Source: Segniliparus rotundus DSM 44985
GTDB lineage: Bacteria > Actinomycetota > Actinomycetes > Mycobacteriales > Mycobacteriaceae
Reading direction: 5' to 3'
DNA: 64,000 bases
Assembly: GCF_000092825.1 (NCBI RefSeq)
Contig: NC_014168.1
Coordinates: 2,347,946-2,411,945 of the forward strand
The position numbers were made by a program, and so were the translations under genes. The notes below the pieces were generated by a model. That model was not told the origin of the DNA and ran no database searches. It saw only the letters and a program-made list of their open reading frames with translations. Positions 38,810 to 46,362 of this stretch are shown here, in pieces. Each line of letters starts with the position of its first letter. Position 1 is the first letter of the stretch.

Positions 38810-39118
38810 ATGGGTCCAGACCTCGCGGCGCGGCGGCCGCCCCGTCCCGTCCAACTGCCCGACGGCGCGGACACGCTCCTCACTGCCAGCGAGGCCGCGG
38901 CGTTCTTCGGCAAGCAGGCGCAGACCGTCCGCGCGTGGGCGCTGCGGGGCAAACTCCAGCCAGCGGGCTTGACCGAGCGGCGCGAGTACCTGTACCGGGT
39001 GCGCGACCTCGCCCAAGCCGCCCGCGACCGACGCAGGCGCGAACAGGTGAACAGCGTCAGCCAGCTTCTAGGGGAGGCCAGTCCTCCGGGAAAAGCTCTG
39101 GCTCGTAAGACTGCATGA
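38810..39118 (+). CDS. Small helix-turn-helix DNA-binding protein
   Basis: 102 aa. LLTASEAAAFFGKQAQTVRA is a MerR/excisionase-type helix-turn-helix, followed by a wing-like REYLYRVRDLAQAARDRRRR. AGAGGGA precedes the ATG. Its 3' end overlaps the convergent gene by 62 bp. Possible regulator of the cargo region. Confidence 0.65.
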   Translation: MGPDLAARRPPRPVQLPDGADTLLTASEAAAFFGKQAQTVRAWALRGKLQPAGLTERREYLYRVRDLAQAARDRRRREQVNSVSQLLGEASPPGKALARKTA

Positions 39119-39491
39119 CAGGGTGTCCGCGCTCGTCGAATTCCCTGATGTACGCGCTTTCGAGCATGAGCGTTTCGAACTTGTCTGACGTTCTGACCAT
39201 CGAACGCCAAAGCTGGAAACCTCTGACCTCGCCGAGATCGACCCATTCAGTGACTCGCGTCAGCCCGAACTCGCGGATCATCCAATCCGCAGCGGTCACC
39301 CCCAGCTCGTCTGTGGTCAGATCCATCAACGGCGTGATGTTGCGGTCCTCGTCAAGAACCCACCTCTGCTGGTCGCTCGGGTAGAGGCTGACTACTCCAC
39401 GAGGCCGCCCGCCCCATGTCGTGTACGTCGACGCTAACGCGAACAACAGCTCATCTGCGGGCACCCCAACATTATGCGTCAGCTCCGCCAC
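39057..39491 (-). CDS. Hypothetical protein, convergent with HTH gene
   Basis: 144 aa acidic protein (VSLYPSDQQRWVLDEDRNIT and GFQLWRSMVRTSDKFETLM). No known motif. GTG start without clear Shine-Dalgarno. Its composition looks like genuine coding sequence, but the overlap with the HTH gene leaves doubt. Confidence 0.5.
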   Translation of the reverse strand: MAELTHNVGVPADELLFALASTYTTWGGRPRGVVSLYPSDQQRWVLDEDRNITPLMDLTTDELGVTAADWMIREFGLTRVTEWVDLGEVRGFQLWRSMVRTSDKFETLMLESAYIREFDERGHPVMQSYEPELFPEDWPPLEAG

Positions 39492-39526
39492 TCAAACAAT
39501 CTGGAACGGCGCTCAGAGAGGAGGCT

Positions 39527-39616
39527 GTGCTGGTGCGCTGGATCTATGACCTCCTCGCAGAGCGATCGCGCGAGGCTCAGGTCGCTGTGGAACAGACGGA
39601 GAAGAGGGCTGCGTGA
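39527..39616 (+). CDS. 29-aa small protein
   Basis: GTG at 39527 follows a strong GAGAGGAGG by 4 nt. The peptide is one amphipathic helix (LVRWIYDLLAERSREAQVAV then EQTEKRAA). Its stop overlaps the next GTG start as GTGA. Genuine translation is likely from the ribosome-binding site and coupling. Confidence 0.55.
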   Translation: MLVRWIYDLLAERSREAQVAVEQTEKRAA

Positions 39617-39807
39617 AGAACCTGCACCGGCTGGAGTTGAGCCTGAACGTCAAGACCGGGCTCGGGAAAGTGCGCCTCGACGGGCACGAGCTGCTCGTCC
39701 CCGCCGACTCCGATATCACCATCGCGACCGGGCCCGGCGAAGCAGCACGGCTCACCCTAACGATCCTCGCCGAACACACCAGCCTGCGATTCACCGACCA
39801 GCACTGA
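39613..39807 (+). CDS. Small beta-rich phage protein
   Basis: 64 aa (KNLHRLELSLNVKTGLGKVR and following). Alternating hydrophobic pattern suggests a small beta structure. Coupled to the 29-aa gene by GTGA. Unknown. Confidence 0.55.
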   Translation: MKNLHRLELSLNVKTGLGKVRLDGHELLVPADSDITIATGPGEAARLTLTILAEHTSLRFTDQH

Positions 39808-39819
39808 ACGGACCCCGTC

Positions 39820-39972
39820 ATGGACACAACCGGCACACTCGCGCTCGTCGCCCTGCTGCTCGCCATCGGCACGCTCATAGAGGCCGTCATGCTCAACCAG
39901 CTCGTCAAACAGATCAGGCAACGCTTGGAGCGCGTCAAGCGACTGCAAGACCTCGCTGCAGCAAGGCGCTGA
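39820..39972 (+). CDS. 50-aa single-pass membrane protein
   Basis: ATG at 39820. GTLALVALLLAIGTLIEAVM is a membrane helix, followed by a basic amphipathic tail (LVKQIRQRLERVKRLQDLAA). Twelve bases after the preceding stop, so part of the same small-gene run. Weak Shine-Dalgarno. Size and shape resemble small holin-like or regulatory membrane peptides. Confidence 0.5.
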   Translation: MDTTGTLALVALLLAIGTLIEAVMLNQLVKQIRQRLERVKRLQDLAAARR

Positions 39973-40008
39973 CACACAACCCGGCACCGGGGCTGGCATC
40001 ATGGGGCT

Positions 40009-40551
40009 ATGGCACGCACCTGGCTGTCGATCCAAGTGACCCTCGTGGAGGGGCGCGGCGAGTTCTACTGGCCCCGGCCCGGACGGGTCTTCGCCGCAGC
40101 GCGCTCGCACACCTTCCTCCAGCTCGCGCAGTCCGTGGACCTGGCGTTCGCGCGCTGGGACCGGGGCCACCTGCACGCCTTCGACCTTCAAGACGGCACA
40201 CGGATCGGTGTCCCCGAGGCGGACGTGTTCGCGGAGGGACTGCTCGACGGCGAGGCCGTCAAACTCTCCAGGCTCGCGCTCGGCGAGCGGTTCGCGTACG
40301 AGTTCGACTTCGGCGACCGCTGGACCCACCTCTGCGAAGTCGCCCCCGAGAAGATCGACCCTCTCGACGAGTTCGCCACGACCCCGCTCTCGCCCGCCCC
40401 GTACTGGGGATGGGGCGAGATCCCCGACCAGTACGGGCGGCGCTTTGACAGCGACGACGGAGAGAGCAAAATCCCACCGGACCCGGAACGCAAAGACCTC
40501 CCGCCGCTGCGGCCCTGGTGGGGCGACCAACGCAGATCAAAGCGCCGCTAA
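40009..40551 (+). CDS. Plasmid pRiA4b ORF-3-like family protein
   Basis: 180 aa. WLSIQVTLVEGRGEFYWPRP, then HTFLQLAQSVDLAFARWDRG, then YEFDFGDRWTHLCEV are the features of the pRiA4b ORF-3 family found on mobile elements. Function unknown. Last plus-strand gene of this run. Confidence 0.75.
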   Translation: MARTWLSIQVTLVEGRGEFYWPRPGRVFAAARSHTFLQLAQSVDLAFARWDRGHLHAFDLQDGTRIGVPEADVFAEGLLDGEAVKLSRLALGERFAYEFDFGDRWTHLCEVAPEKIDPLDEFATTPLSPAPYWGWGEIPDQYGRRFDSDDGESKIPPDPERKDLPPLRPWWGDQRRSKRR

Positions 40552-40557
40552 CGCCGG

Positions 40558-40645
40558 AATGTTCACAACCCGCGCCTCGCGCGGGCGTGTCACGCCGACC
40601 CCGCTGTGGTGGTCGTAACGTGCCTGTCAGCAGGACAGCTGCGCC
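40558..40645 (+). repeat. Intergenic repeat, copy 2
   Basis: About 88 bp directly after the pRiA4b-like gene, matching copy 1 at 38508 (ATGTTCACAA, GCGTGTCACGC, GGTCGTAACGTGC, GGACAGCTGCGC). Here it lies between convergent genes. Confidence 0.65.
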
Positions 40646-40656
40646 CGGAGAACGGG

Positions 40657-40935
40657 TCAGGCGACTCGCCTCTTTGCGCATCGCCCGAAGGGGTCGTCGC
40701 AGGGCATGTGGTGCTCCACTGGCGGCGGTGACGGGTCGAGTGCCCCCATGCCCTGTTCGTAGAGGCGGTACAGGGCCAAGGCTGCCAGCGCCCAAAGCGC
40801 GAGTTTCCACAGCAACTCGTATTTGGCACCGCCAAACCACCCTCGTGTCGCGTAAACGGTCCCGAGCCAGATCGTGGCAGCCAACGCGCCGCAGACCCAA
40901 TGCGCCGCGACGCGGAACAAGTCAAAAAGATCCAT
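40657..40935 (-). CDS. Two-helix membrane protein, partner of 477-aa gene
   Basis: 92 aa. Two hydrophobic helices, WVCGALAATIWLGTVYATRG and LLWKLALWALAALALYRLY, joined by a short basic loop; polar tail with PCDDPFGRC. The ATG at 40935 lies inside the 3' end of the 477-aa gene (14-bp overlap), so the two are translated together. Unknown. Confidence 0.6.
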   Translation of the reverse strand: MDLFDLFRVAAHWVCGALAATIWLGTVYATRGWFGGAKYELLWKLALWALAALALYRLYEQGMGALDPSPPPVEHHMPCDDPFGRCAKRRVA

Positions 40936-42355
40936 CGTCTCCGATACCTTCAGTCGACATCTGGCTCCAACGCCCCTCCGCGACTGGGCTAAACAGCGCC
41001 AACGCCTTGCTCCACCAATTCTTCCGCCTAGGCGGCGCTGGGACAAGGTGACGTTTCAAAGGCGCGAACTTCAACCGAAACTGCTCGTTCGAATGCTCCC
41101 AGGCATCGCTGTACGGATCGTCGTCCCATAAGTCGCGCTCAAGCGCGCTGGCCCTATCGCGCTGCTGGCCCCGCCGCTCCTGCTCCCCGCATGTGATCCA
41201 ATACCTGAACTTGGCCCGTTCCTCGTCCGGATCGCTCAATTCGGACAGTGCTGAGGGCGGTATAGCGGTTTTGCAGAATTCCCGCAGCTCACGCCGCGAA
41301 TCTGGATACTCCCCGCAGTACAGGCCGATATTTCCGGTCCATTCGCTCTGATGCCACTCCGCGTAGTAGCCAGCGGGATTGCTCGATTCGTAAAAATCCG
41401 CCCGCTCCGACTTCGCGTCGCAGTCGGCGTGGCACGGGCCGATGTGATACCACCCGTACTGCGGTGCTCTGACTTTGACTACCCAGAACGGGGAGCCGAT
41501 CATCGACACATGCCCTTTGAGCTCTTGCGGCTCTTTGGACCAGTTGCTGTGATACTGCTCTGGCTTGCTGCGCTCCACTTTGTCGCAGCGGAAAAGGATG
41601 TCGTACCAGCCATCCTCGATTTCCCTGTAATACCTCCTTCCGCAAAGGTCGAAGATGGTCTCGAAATCAGTTGCCCACTCTTCGGGGAGCCTCTCGTAGC
41701 CGATATCGGCGTCAGCCTGCGCAGACCGGATGAGATAGTCCACCACCACGCCCGAAGCCATGTACCCGGAAGGGTCCCAATGGATGGGCGCTCCTCCGTC
41801 CGCGAGCAGCGCGCCAGGGTCAACGATCAGGTTCTCCACATTACCGGCGAGGTACACCGAAATGCCCGGAGCCTGCCCCGCCCACCAGACCACTCTGCGG
41901 TTGTCCCAGTGATCGGTTTGACCGACCTTCGAAGACATCCCACCGCAGACCGCGCGCACCCGGACTTTGACGTAGTCGTCGCTCCTAGCTTTGTTTGGTT
42001 CGCGAATCCATCCGCGCTCTTGAAGGCGATCCGTGAAACGTTGCAGCAACACCAAGGGCCGGTCTTTCAACGGCGCGGGCTGCGACTGCTGCTCTCGCCC
42101 TTTGACTACAACTTTCGCATTGACAGAGGTGGACCCTTTGCTCGACGACACTTCGTGCACGTCGATTCCAACATGGTCGACGTAGCTCAAGACTTTGCCC
42201 ATCGACCGGTACTTCAGCAGGGGATTGCCCAGAACACGGAGGTCGACGTCCTTGGGCACGGCCATCCATCTATTGATGGAAAGCGCCGCGATCTCAGCCT
42301 CCCGCTGCGCACGAAGAGAGGCGGAATCCTCAAAGGGTTGCATCACCCACTGCAT
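40922..42355 (-). CDS. Unrecognised 477-aa cargo protein
   Basis: Large soluble protein with many Trp, Tyr and Cys residues. Notable segments are SMGKVLSYVDHVGIDVHEVS, KDRPLVLLQRFTDRLQERGW, RRVVWWAGQAPGISVYLAGN followed by VENLIVDP, and a cysteine-containing WYHIGPCHADCD. I recognise no domain. The gene is less GC-rich than neighbours and faces the other way, typical of acquired cargo. The coupled two-helix membrane protein downstream suggests an effector plus membrane partner. Confidence 0.6.
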   Translation of the reverse strand: MQWVMQPFEDSASLRAQREAEIAALSINRWMAVPKDVDLRVLGNPLLKYRSMGKVLSYVDHVGIDVHEVSSSKGSTSVNAKVVVKGREQQSQPAPLKDRPLVLLQRFTDRLQERGWIREPNKARSDDYVKVRVRAVCGGMSSKVGQTDHWDNRRVVWWAGQAPGISVYLAGNVENLIVDPGALLADGGAPIHWDPSGYMASGVVVDYLIRSAQADADIGYERLPEEWATDFETIFDLCGRRYYREIEDGWYDILFRCDKVERSKPEQYHSNWSKEPQELKGHVSMIGSPFWVVKVRAPQYGWYHIGPCHADCDAKSERADFYESSNPAGYYAEWHQSEWTGNIGLYCGEYPDSRRELREFCKTAIPPSALSELSDPDEERAKFRYWITCGEQERRGQQRDRASALERDLWDDDPYSDAWEHSNEQFRLKFAPLKRHLVPAPPRRKNWWSKALALFSPVAEGRWSQMSTEGIGDDGSF

Positions 42356-42429
42356 GCGTAGATGCTACGCCCGCATCACATAGAAACCATGCAAGAGCGC
42401 CATGTCGCGCGGCGCACGCGAATCGGCTC

Positions 42430-42738
42430 ATGGAGGCCACGTATGCCCTGGTCGGCCCGGCGTGTGCAGCGCCGCCCGTTGCCGCACAAACAGCGCGCCG
42501 CGTGTTGGAGCGTGATTCGCACCGCTGCCAGTTGCGCCACCCAGGCTGCCTCGTTCACGCTACGGAGGTCGACCATGTCACACCGGTCGCGGAGGGCGGC
42601 TCGGACCATGACAGCAACCTGCGCGCCGCCTGCACTGAGTGTCACCGCGTGAAATCGCAGGCTGAGGCGCTGCGCGGGCGGCTGCGGGCGTACCGGGCCA
42701 AGCGGCTCGGGTTCGCGGGGCATCCGGGGCTGCGCTGA
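42430..42738 (+). CDS. HNH endonuclease (packaging-type)
   Basis: 102 aa. RRVLERDSHRCQLRHPGCLV, then ATEVDHVTPVAEGGSDHDSN, then LRAACTECHRVKSQAEAL form a classic Cys-containing HNH fold. Such a gene usually precedes terminase in actinophages, but no terminase follows here. Confidence 0.8.
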   Translation: MEATYALVGPACAAPPVAAQTARRVLERDSHRCQLRHPGCLVHATEVDHVTPVAEGGSDHDSNLRAACTECHRVKSQAEALRGRLRAYRAKRLGFAGHPGLR

Positions 42739-43043
42739 ATTTCTCGCCCCCAAACGGCCCGTGCGGCGTTTTCCTGGGTTTCTGGCGATCTTTGCCGACC
42801 TGGGGCGGGTTGGGGGCGCTGGGGCGCCCTGGGGGGCTCCCCTCCCCCCTCGAAGCCTCGTCGGAGGGCTCGAAGGCGCTCCGGTCGAGTACGGGTCTGG
42901 GCCTCGGAATTCCGAAGCCGCCCGAAACGTGACCTTAAGCTCTCGCGCCACTGTTTTCCCAGCTTGGAGAACCTTTTTGCGCAGAGGTAGAGTGCCTCGA
43001 TGAGCAGGAACAGGCAAGACTGGGGCGTGCGGGAGGGGGCGCG
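42739..43043. other. Intergenic stretch without a recognised gene
   Basis: 305 bp, very G-rich on the plus strand around 42800-42850. An 18-codon frame begins at 43000 and overlaps the next gene. No convincing coding sequence or terminase-like product is seen. Confidence 0.35.
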
Positions 43044-43205
43044 ATGCCGGTCGTGATCGACGGGCGCGAGCCCTCCACAGCGGTGCGCGAGCGCCTCGCC
43101 GCGGAGGGACGACCGACACATTTGGCGTTCTCCGGGAGCAAGGACTCCACAGCGGCGGCCCTGGCGCTGCGCGAGGCTGGCGTGCCGTTCGTGATGGCCC
43201 ACTGA
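43044..43205 (+). pseudogene. PP-loop (PAPS-reductase-like) gene truncated by IS
   Basis: GGGAGGGGG precedes the ATG. 50 sensible codons end in THLAFSGSKDSTAAALALRE with AGVPFVMAH, the PP-loop ATP-binding motif of the phosphoadenosine-phosphosulfate-reductase-like family common in actinophages. The TGA at 43203 is the first base of the IS terminal repeat, so the remaining gene is lost. Confidence 0.8.
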
Positions 43206-44408
43206 ACCGCCCCGGGTTTAGTGCAGGCTTGATCTCCCCGGAAGGATGGGAGTCATGTCAACAACATCAAAGAGGCCGACGCCGAGGAAGTATCCGCCGG
43301 AGTTGCGCGAGCGGGCTGTGCGGCTGGTGCGCGAGGCGCGGGAGCAGGAGCCCGATTTGTCGGTCGAGTCGGTGTCTTGTCGTTCGGGTCGGCATCGCGC
43401 CGGATCGCCAAGCTCGTGGGGGTGCATCCGGACACGCTCAGGGACTGGGCGACGCGTGCGGAGGTCTACACAGGGGTGAGGACTAGTGTGACGACGGCGG
43501 AGTCGTCACGTGTCAAGGAGCACGGGTGAAGATCGCCCCGTCCGGGTATTACGCGGCGAAGAAGCGACCGCCCTCTGCCCGCGCGGCGCGAGACGAGGAG
43601 CTGAAAGCTGTGATCGGCGAGGTCTTCCACGAACGCTTGAAAGGCAGGGGCCTGGCCGGCGCCCGCAAGGTCTGGCATTTGCTCAAACGAAACGGCCATC
43701 GGGTCGCCAGCTGCACGGTCGAGCGTTTGATGCGCGAGCTCGGACTGAAAGGGGCGATGCGGGGCGAGCCGGTCCGCACCACACGACGAGACGAGACGAT
43801 TCTGCTCCCAGGCCGCCAGACCTGTTGAACCGCGAGTTCCACGCGGACCGGCCGAACCAGTTGTGGGTGGTGGACTTCACCTACGTCCCGACCTGGTCGG
43901 GCATGGGGTTCGCCGCGTTCGTCACCGACGTCTACTCGCGCAGGATCGTCGGGTGGCGTGTCGCCTCCCGGATGCCCGTCGAACTCCCGTTGGACGCGTT
44001 GGAGATGGCCCTGTGGGTCCGCGAACGCGCGGGCGAGAGCACGGAAGGGCTCGTGCATCACAGCGACGCAGGGTCGCAATACACCGCCATCCGCTACGCC
44101 GAGCGCCTCGCCGACACGGGCGCCCTCGCGTCCATCGGGACGGTCGGCGACTCCTACGACAACGCCCTCGCCGAGTCCTGCATCGGCCTCTAAAAGCGCG
44201 AATGCGTCCGACACGATGGCCCGTTCCGCACGGTGGACGAACTCGAGCTCGCCACACTCTCCTGGGTCTGGTGGTTCAGCGAACACCGCATCCACTCCAG
44301 AATCGGCGACATTCCCCCATCGAGCTCCAACCCGCCTCCTGATTCCCACGAGCAACCGGAATCAAACCCGGTTCAGGTCACGCCCTGCACTAAACCCGGG
44401 GCGGTTCA
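43203..44408 (+). mobile_element. Decayed IS3-family element, copy 1
   Basis: Perfect 25-bp terminal inverted repeats (TGAACCGCCCCGGGTTTA... at 43203-43227 and its complement at 44384-44408). 1206 bp, shorter than copy 2 at 58654 because about 160 bp spanning the orfA/orfB junction are missing. Flanking trinucleotides CAC and GAA differ, so no target duplication remains. Confidence 0.9.
43255..44339 (+). pseudogene. IS3-family transposase remnants (copy 1)
   Basis: OrfA begins STTSKRPTPRKYPPELRERA and is frameshifted after about 40 codons; the original frame resumes at SRRIAKLVGVHPDTLRDWAT. A deletion joins orfA (SSRVK) to orfB (HGxVKIAP in copy 2). OrfB shifts frame near 43798 and then reads LWVVDFTYVPTWSGMGFAAF to NALAESCIGL, where TAA at 44191 replaces the Tyr codon found in copy 2. 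The catalytic D, D and E are still readable, but no functional protein is possible. Confidence 0.85.
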
Positions 44409-44427
44409 GAAACGAGTCCGTACGGAT

Positions 44428-44465
44428 GTGGGACCAATGGCACGCGACGGAGGACCAAAGGCGCT
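44428..44465 (+). promoter_or_regulatory. Two DosR-box-like sites upstream of the BON gene
   Basis: GTGGGACCAATGGCACG and GGAGGACCAAAGGCGCT, whose GGAC cores are 21 bp apart, two helical turns. Both resemble the degenerate forms of the DosR motif (GGGAC...GGCCC). A -10 CATACT near 44517 with TTGGAT 18 bp upstream could be the regulated promoter. Confidence 0.45.
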
Positions 44466-44539
44466 ATGCGAAACATGGCCTCCGAACGACGATTGGATAA
44501 GAGCGTGCCAGACAGGCATACTCATGAAAGGACGAAGAC

Positions 44540-45211
44540 ATGAGCATCGCAACCCCCACCCGCAGCGACCATGACATTAAGACTGAGGTCCAAGACGAAC
44601 TCGAGTGGACTCCTGAGCTGGACGCCGCCGGAGTCGGAGTGGCGGTCGGCGACGGGGTCGTCTCGCTGTCCGGCGAGGTCGACAACTACTCCGCCCGGAT
44701 CGCCGCCAAGCGCGCCGCCCTGCGCGTCCGCGGCGTCACGGCCATCGTCGACAACGTGAGCGTGCATCCGAGTTCGAGTTCATCGCTCACCGAGACCGAT
44801 ATCGCCAAAGAAGTCGAATACGCGCTGAGGTGGGCGGGCAACGTCCCAGACGCGGTCAAGGCCGAGATCCGAGGCCACGACGTGATCCTGACCGGCCAGG
44901 TGACGTGGGACTTCCAGCGCCAGGCCGCTCAGCGCGCTGTGCAGCACCTCACCGGTGTGCATTTTGTGAACAACCTGATCGCCCTGACCCCTCGGGTATC
45001 GGTGTCGGACACCAAAGAGCGCATCCGGAACGCGATCACCCGCAACGCCCAACTTGACGCGAACACCATCAACGTCGCCGTGTCTGACAACCAGGTCACC
45101 CTCACCGGAACCGTACGGTCCTGGGCGGAGAAACAGGAAGCCGAGCGTGCGGCATGGGCGTCTTCTCATGTCAGCGGCGTGCATGACCAGATCGTGGTGC
45201 AGATCTCCTGA
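44540..45211 (+). CDS. Three-BON-domain stress protein
   Basis: 223 aa with three BON repeats beginning [40 protein letters not shown] and [20 protein letters not shown], each with the Gly in V(S/T)LxG. No signal peptide. BON proteins of this type occur in hypoxia and stress gene sets. GAAAGGA precedes the ATG. Confidence 0.85.
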   Translation: MSIATPTRSDHDIKTEVQDELEWTPELDAAGVGVAVGDGVVSLSGEVDNYSARIAAKRAALRVRGVTAIVDNVSVHPSSSSSLTETDIAKEVEYALRWAGNVPDAVKAEIRGHDVILTGQVTWDFQRQAAQRAVQHLTGVHFVNNLIALTPRVSVSDTKERIRNAITRNAQLDANTINVAVSDNQVTLTGTVRSWAEKQEAERAAWASSHVSGVHDQIVVQIS

Positions 45212-45230
45212 TCTTGCCCGCGAAGGACGC

Positions 45231-45259
45231 GCGACCCCGGCCCCCAGGGCCGGGGTCGC
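45231..45259 (+). terminator. Strong stem-loop after BON gene
   Basis: Perfect 13-bp stem GCGACCCCGGCCC/GGGCCGGGGTCGC with a CCA loop, 20 bp after the stop codon. No T-run, as usual for such GC-rich genomes. Confidence 0.65.
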
Positions 45260-45261
45260 TG

Positions 45262-45613
45262 TCTGGCCCTGGGACAGCGATGGCGGTTACGCCGAATACC
45301 CCACGGTGCCAGCAGCCTTCGCCGACCGCCTGCCAGCTGGCTACGCCGCCGCAGAACTCGCGCCGCGTTGGCGACAGGCGCCTACTGAGCCCATCGAAAC
45401 CATCGGGCAGCGCCAGCTTGTTCGCCCCTGTCGGCGATCTCGTGCCGGTCGCGATGCGAGCCCTCGACCGAGACGGCGTCCTGCCGATCGCAGGCATCTA
45501 CCTCTGCGAGGTGCCCTCGCTGAACTACGCGCGAGAGCTGTTCTACGAACGCGAGATCCGCAGCGTCACTGCCAATGCCCGCGCGGACGGCGAGGCCTTT
45601 AGCCTCTCGGGTT
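45262..45613 (+). pseudogene. Zinc-dependent alcohol dehydrogenase remnant
   Basis: Two recognisable blocks in different frames. First [20 protein letters not shown] with [12 protein letters not shown], from the N-terminal half of a GroES-like alcohol dehydrogenase. After a loss of well over 100 codons comes [20 protein letters not shown], then [20 protein letters not shown] with [13 protein letters not shown], from the C-terminal half. The nucleotide-binding middle and C-terminus are missing. A degraded member of the island. Confidence 0.75.
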
Positions 45614-45714
45614 CGGGTAGTTCGCCTATTGTGGGCGCTTCGCGTGGCCGGGTTCACTGGTGTGGCCAGCAAGCCCAGCACGAGCTGGGCACCGGCCAAC
45701 AGGAAGAGACGATC

Positions 45715-46122
45715 ATGACATCGCTATTGCCGCGCCCCCAGGTATTGTTCCCGAACGTGGCCGACTGGTTCGACCACGCGAGGTCGTTCGGCGGGAACAA
45801 TCTCCTCCGCATCGAAGAGTGCGACCACAAGAACAAGTACGTCGTGCGCGCGGAGCTGCCCGGGGTCGATCCGGAGAAACATGTGCACGTCACCGTGCAC
45901 GGCAAGGTGCTCACCGTCACTGCAGAACGCGAAGCGTCTCACAAGGACTCCCGGCACAGCGAATTCCACTACGGATCGTTCAGCCGCTCGGTGAACCTGC
46001 CAGTAGGAGCCGACACGTCGGACGTGTCCGCGAAGTACACGGACGGGATTCTGGAAGTCACTGTGCCCGTTCAGCAACGGCAAGAAGACCAAGCGAAACA
46101 GATCAAGATCGCGACAGACTAA
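45715..46122 (+). CDS. Hsp20/alpha-crystallin small heat-shock protein
   Basis: 135 aa. Alpha-crystallin domain from [20 protein letters not shown] through [11 protein letters not shown] (G-x-L motif). ATG at 45715 with AGGAAG upstream. Chaperone holdase; in mycobacteria the related HspX is a major DosR-regulated dormancy protein. Confidence 0.93.
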   Translation: MTSLLPRPQVLFPNVADWFDHARSFGGNNLLRIEECDHKNKYVVRAELPGVDPEKHVHVTVHGKVLTVTAEREASHKDSRHSEFHYGSFSRSVNLPVGADTSDVSAKYTDGILEVTVPVQQRQEDQAKQIKIATD

Positions 46123-46128
46123 CTCTGC

Positions 46129-46169
46129 GGTTGCGGGGCCGAAGGCACGGCGCCTTCGGCCCCGCAACC
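46129..46169 (+). terminator. 18-bp perfect stem-loop after hsp20
   Basis: GGTTGCGGGGCCGAAGGC and its exact complement separated by ACGGC, seven bases after the stop codon. Very stable; likely terminates the hsp20 transcript. Confidence 0.7.
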
Positions 46170-46291
46170 GATCGGCAAGGCCCGCAACCCGGCAACTACG
46201 GCTCGAGAGTTTCCGTCGCGTGGATCGTGGTTTCCGCCGTCATGGCTGTCGAACTCGGATGTGCCGGGTGGCTTGGGTCGCCGGGCACTAT

Positions 46292-46306
46292 GGGGCGAAA
46301 GTCCCC
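46292..46306 (+). promoter_or_regulatory. DosR-box-like palindrome upstream of acetate kinase
   Basis: GGGGCGAAAGTCCCC, close to the DosR core GGGACTTTAGTCCC, 57 bp before the acetate kinase start. Confidence 0.5.
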
Positions 46307-46362
46307 GGGAGGAGCCCCGTTCGACTCTATCCTGTGAACGCTCATGGGAGGATCATTCGGCT

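Larger units (their letters stand above)
26635..43202. mobile_element. Prophage-like integrative element, left part, at tRNA-Ser
   Basis: The element begins at the tRNA 3' end and runs integrase, ImmA-like protease, repressor (minus strand), then a plus-strand early region with Cro/Xis, exonuclease, primase-helicase, resolvase and WhiB, then cargo genes. This is the usual order of actinophage-derived elements. The right end is lost at an IS copy at 43203. No second copy of the tRNA 3' end was seen in the window, so the far attachment site is either deleted or beyond 64 kb. No terminase, portal or capsid gene is present in this segment. Confidence 0.85.

Noticed and set aside
45214-46122. 302-aa form of Hsp20 with a long N-terminal extension
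   Set aside because: The extension is the alcohol dehydrogenase remnant read in frame; AGGAAG before the ATG at 45715 and the normal 135-aa size support the short form.
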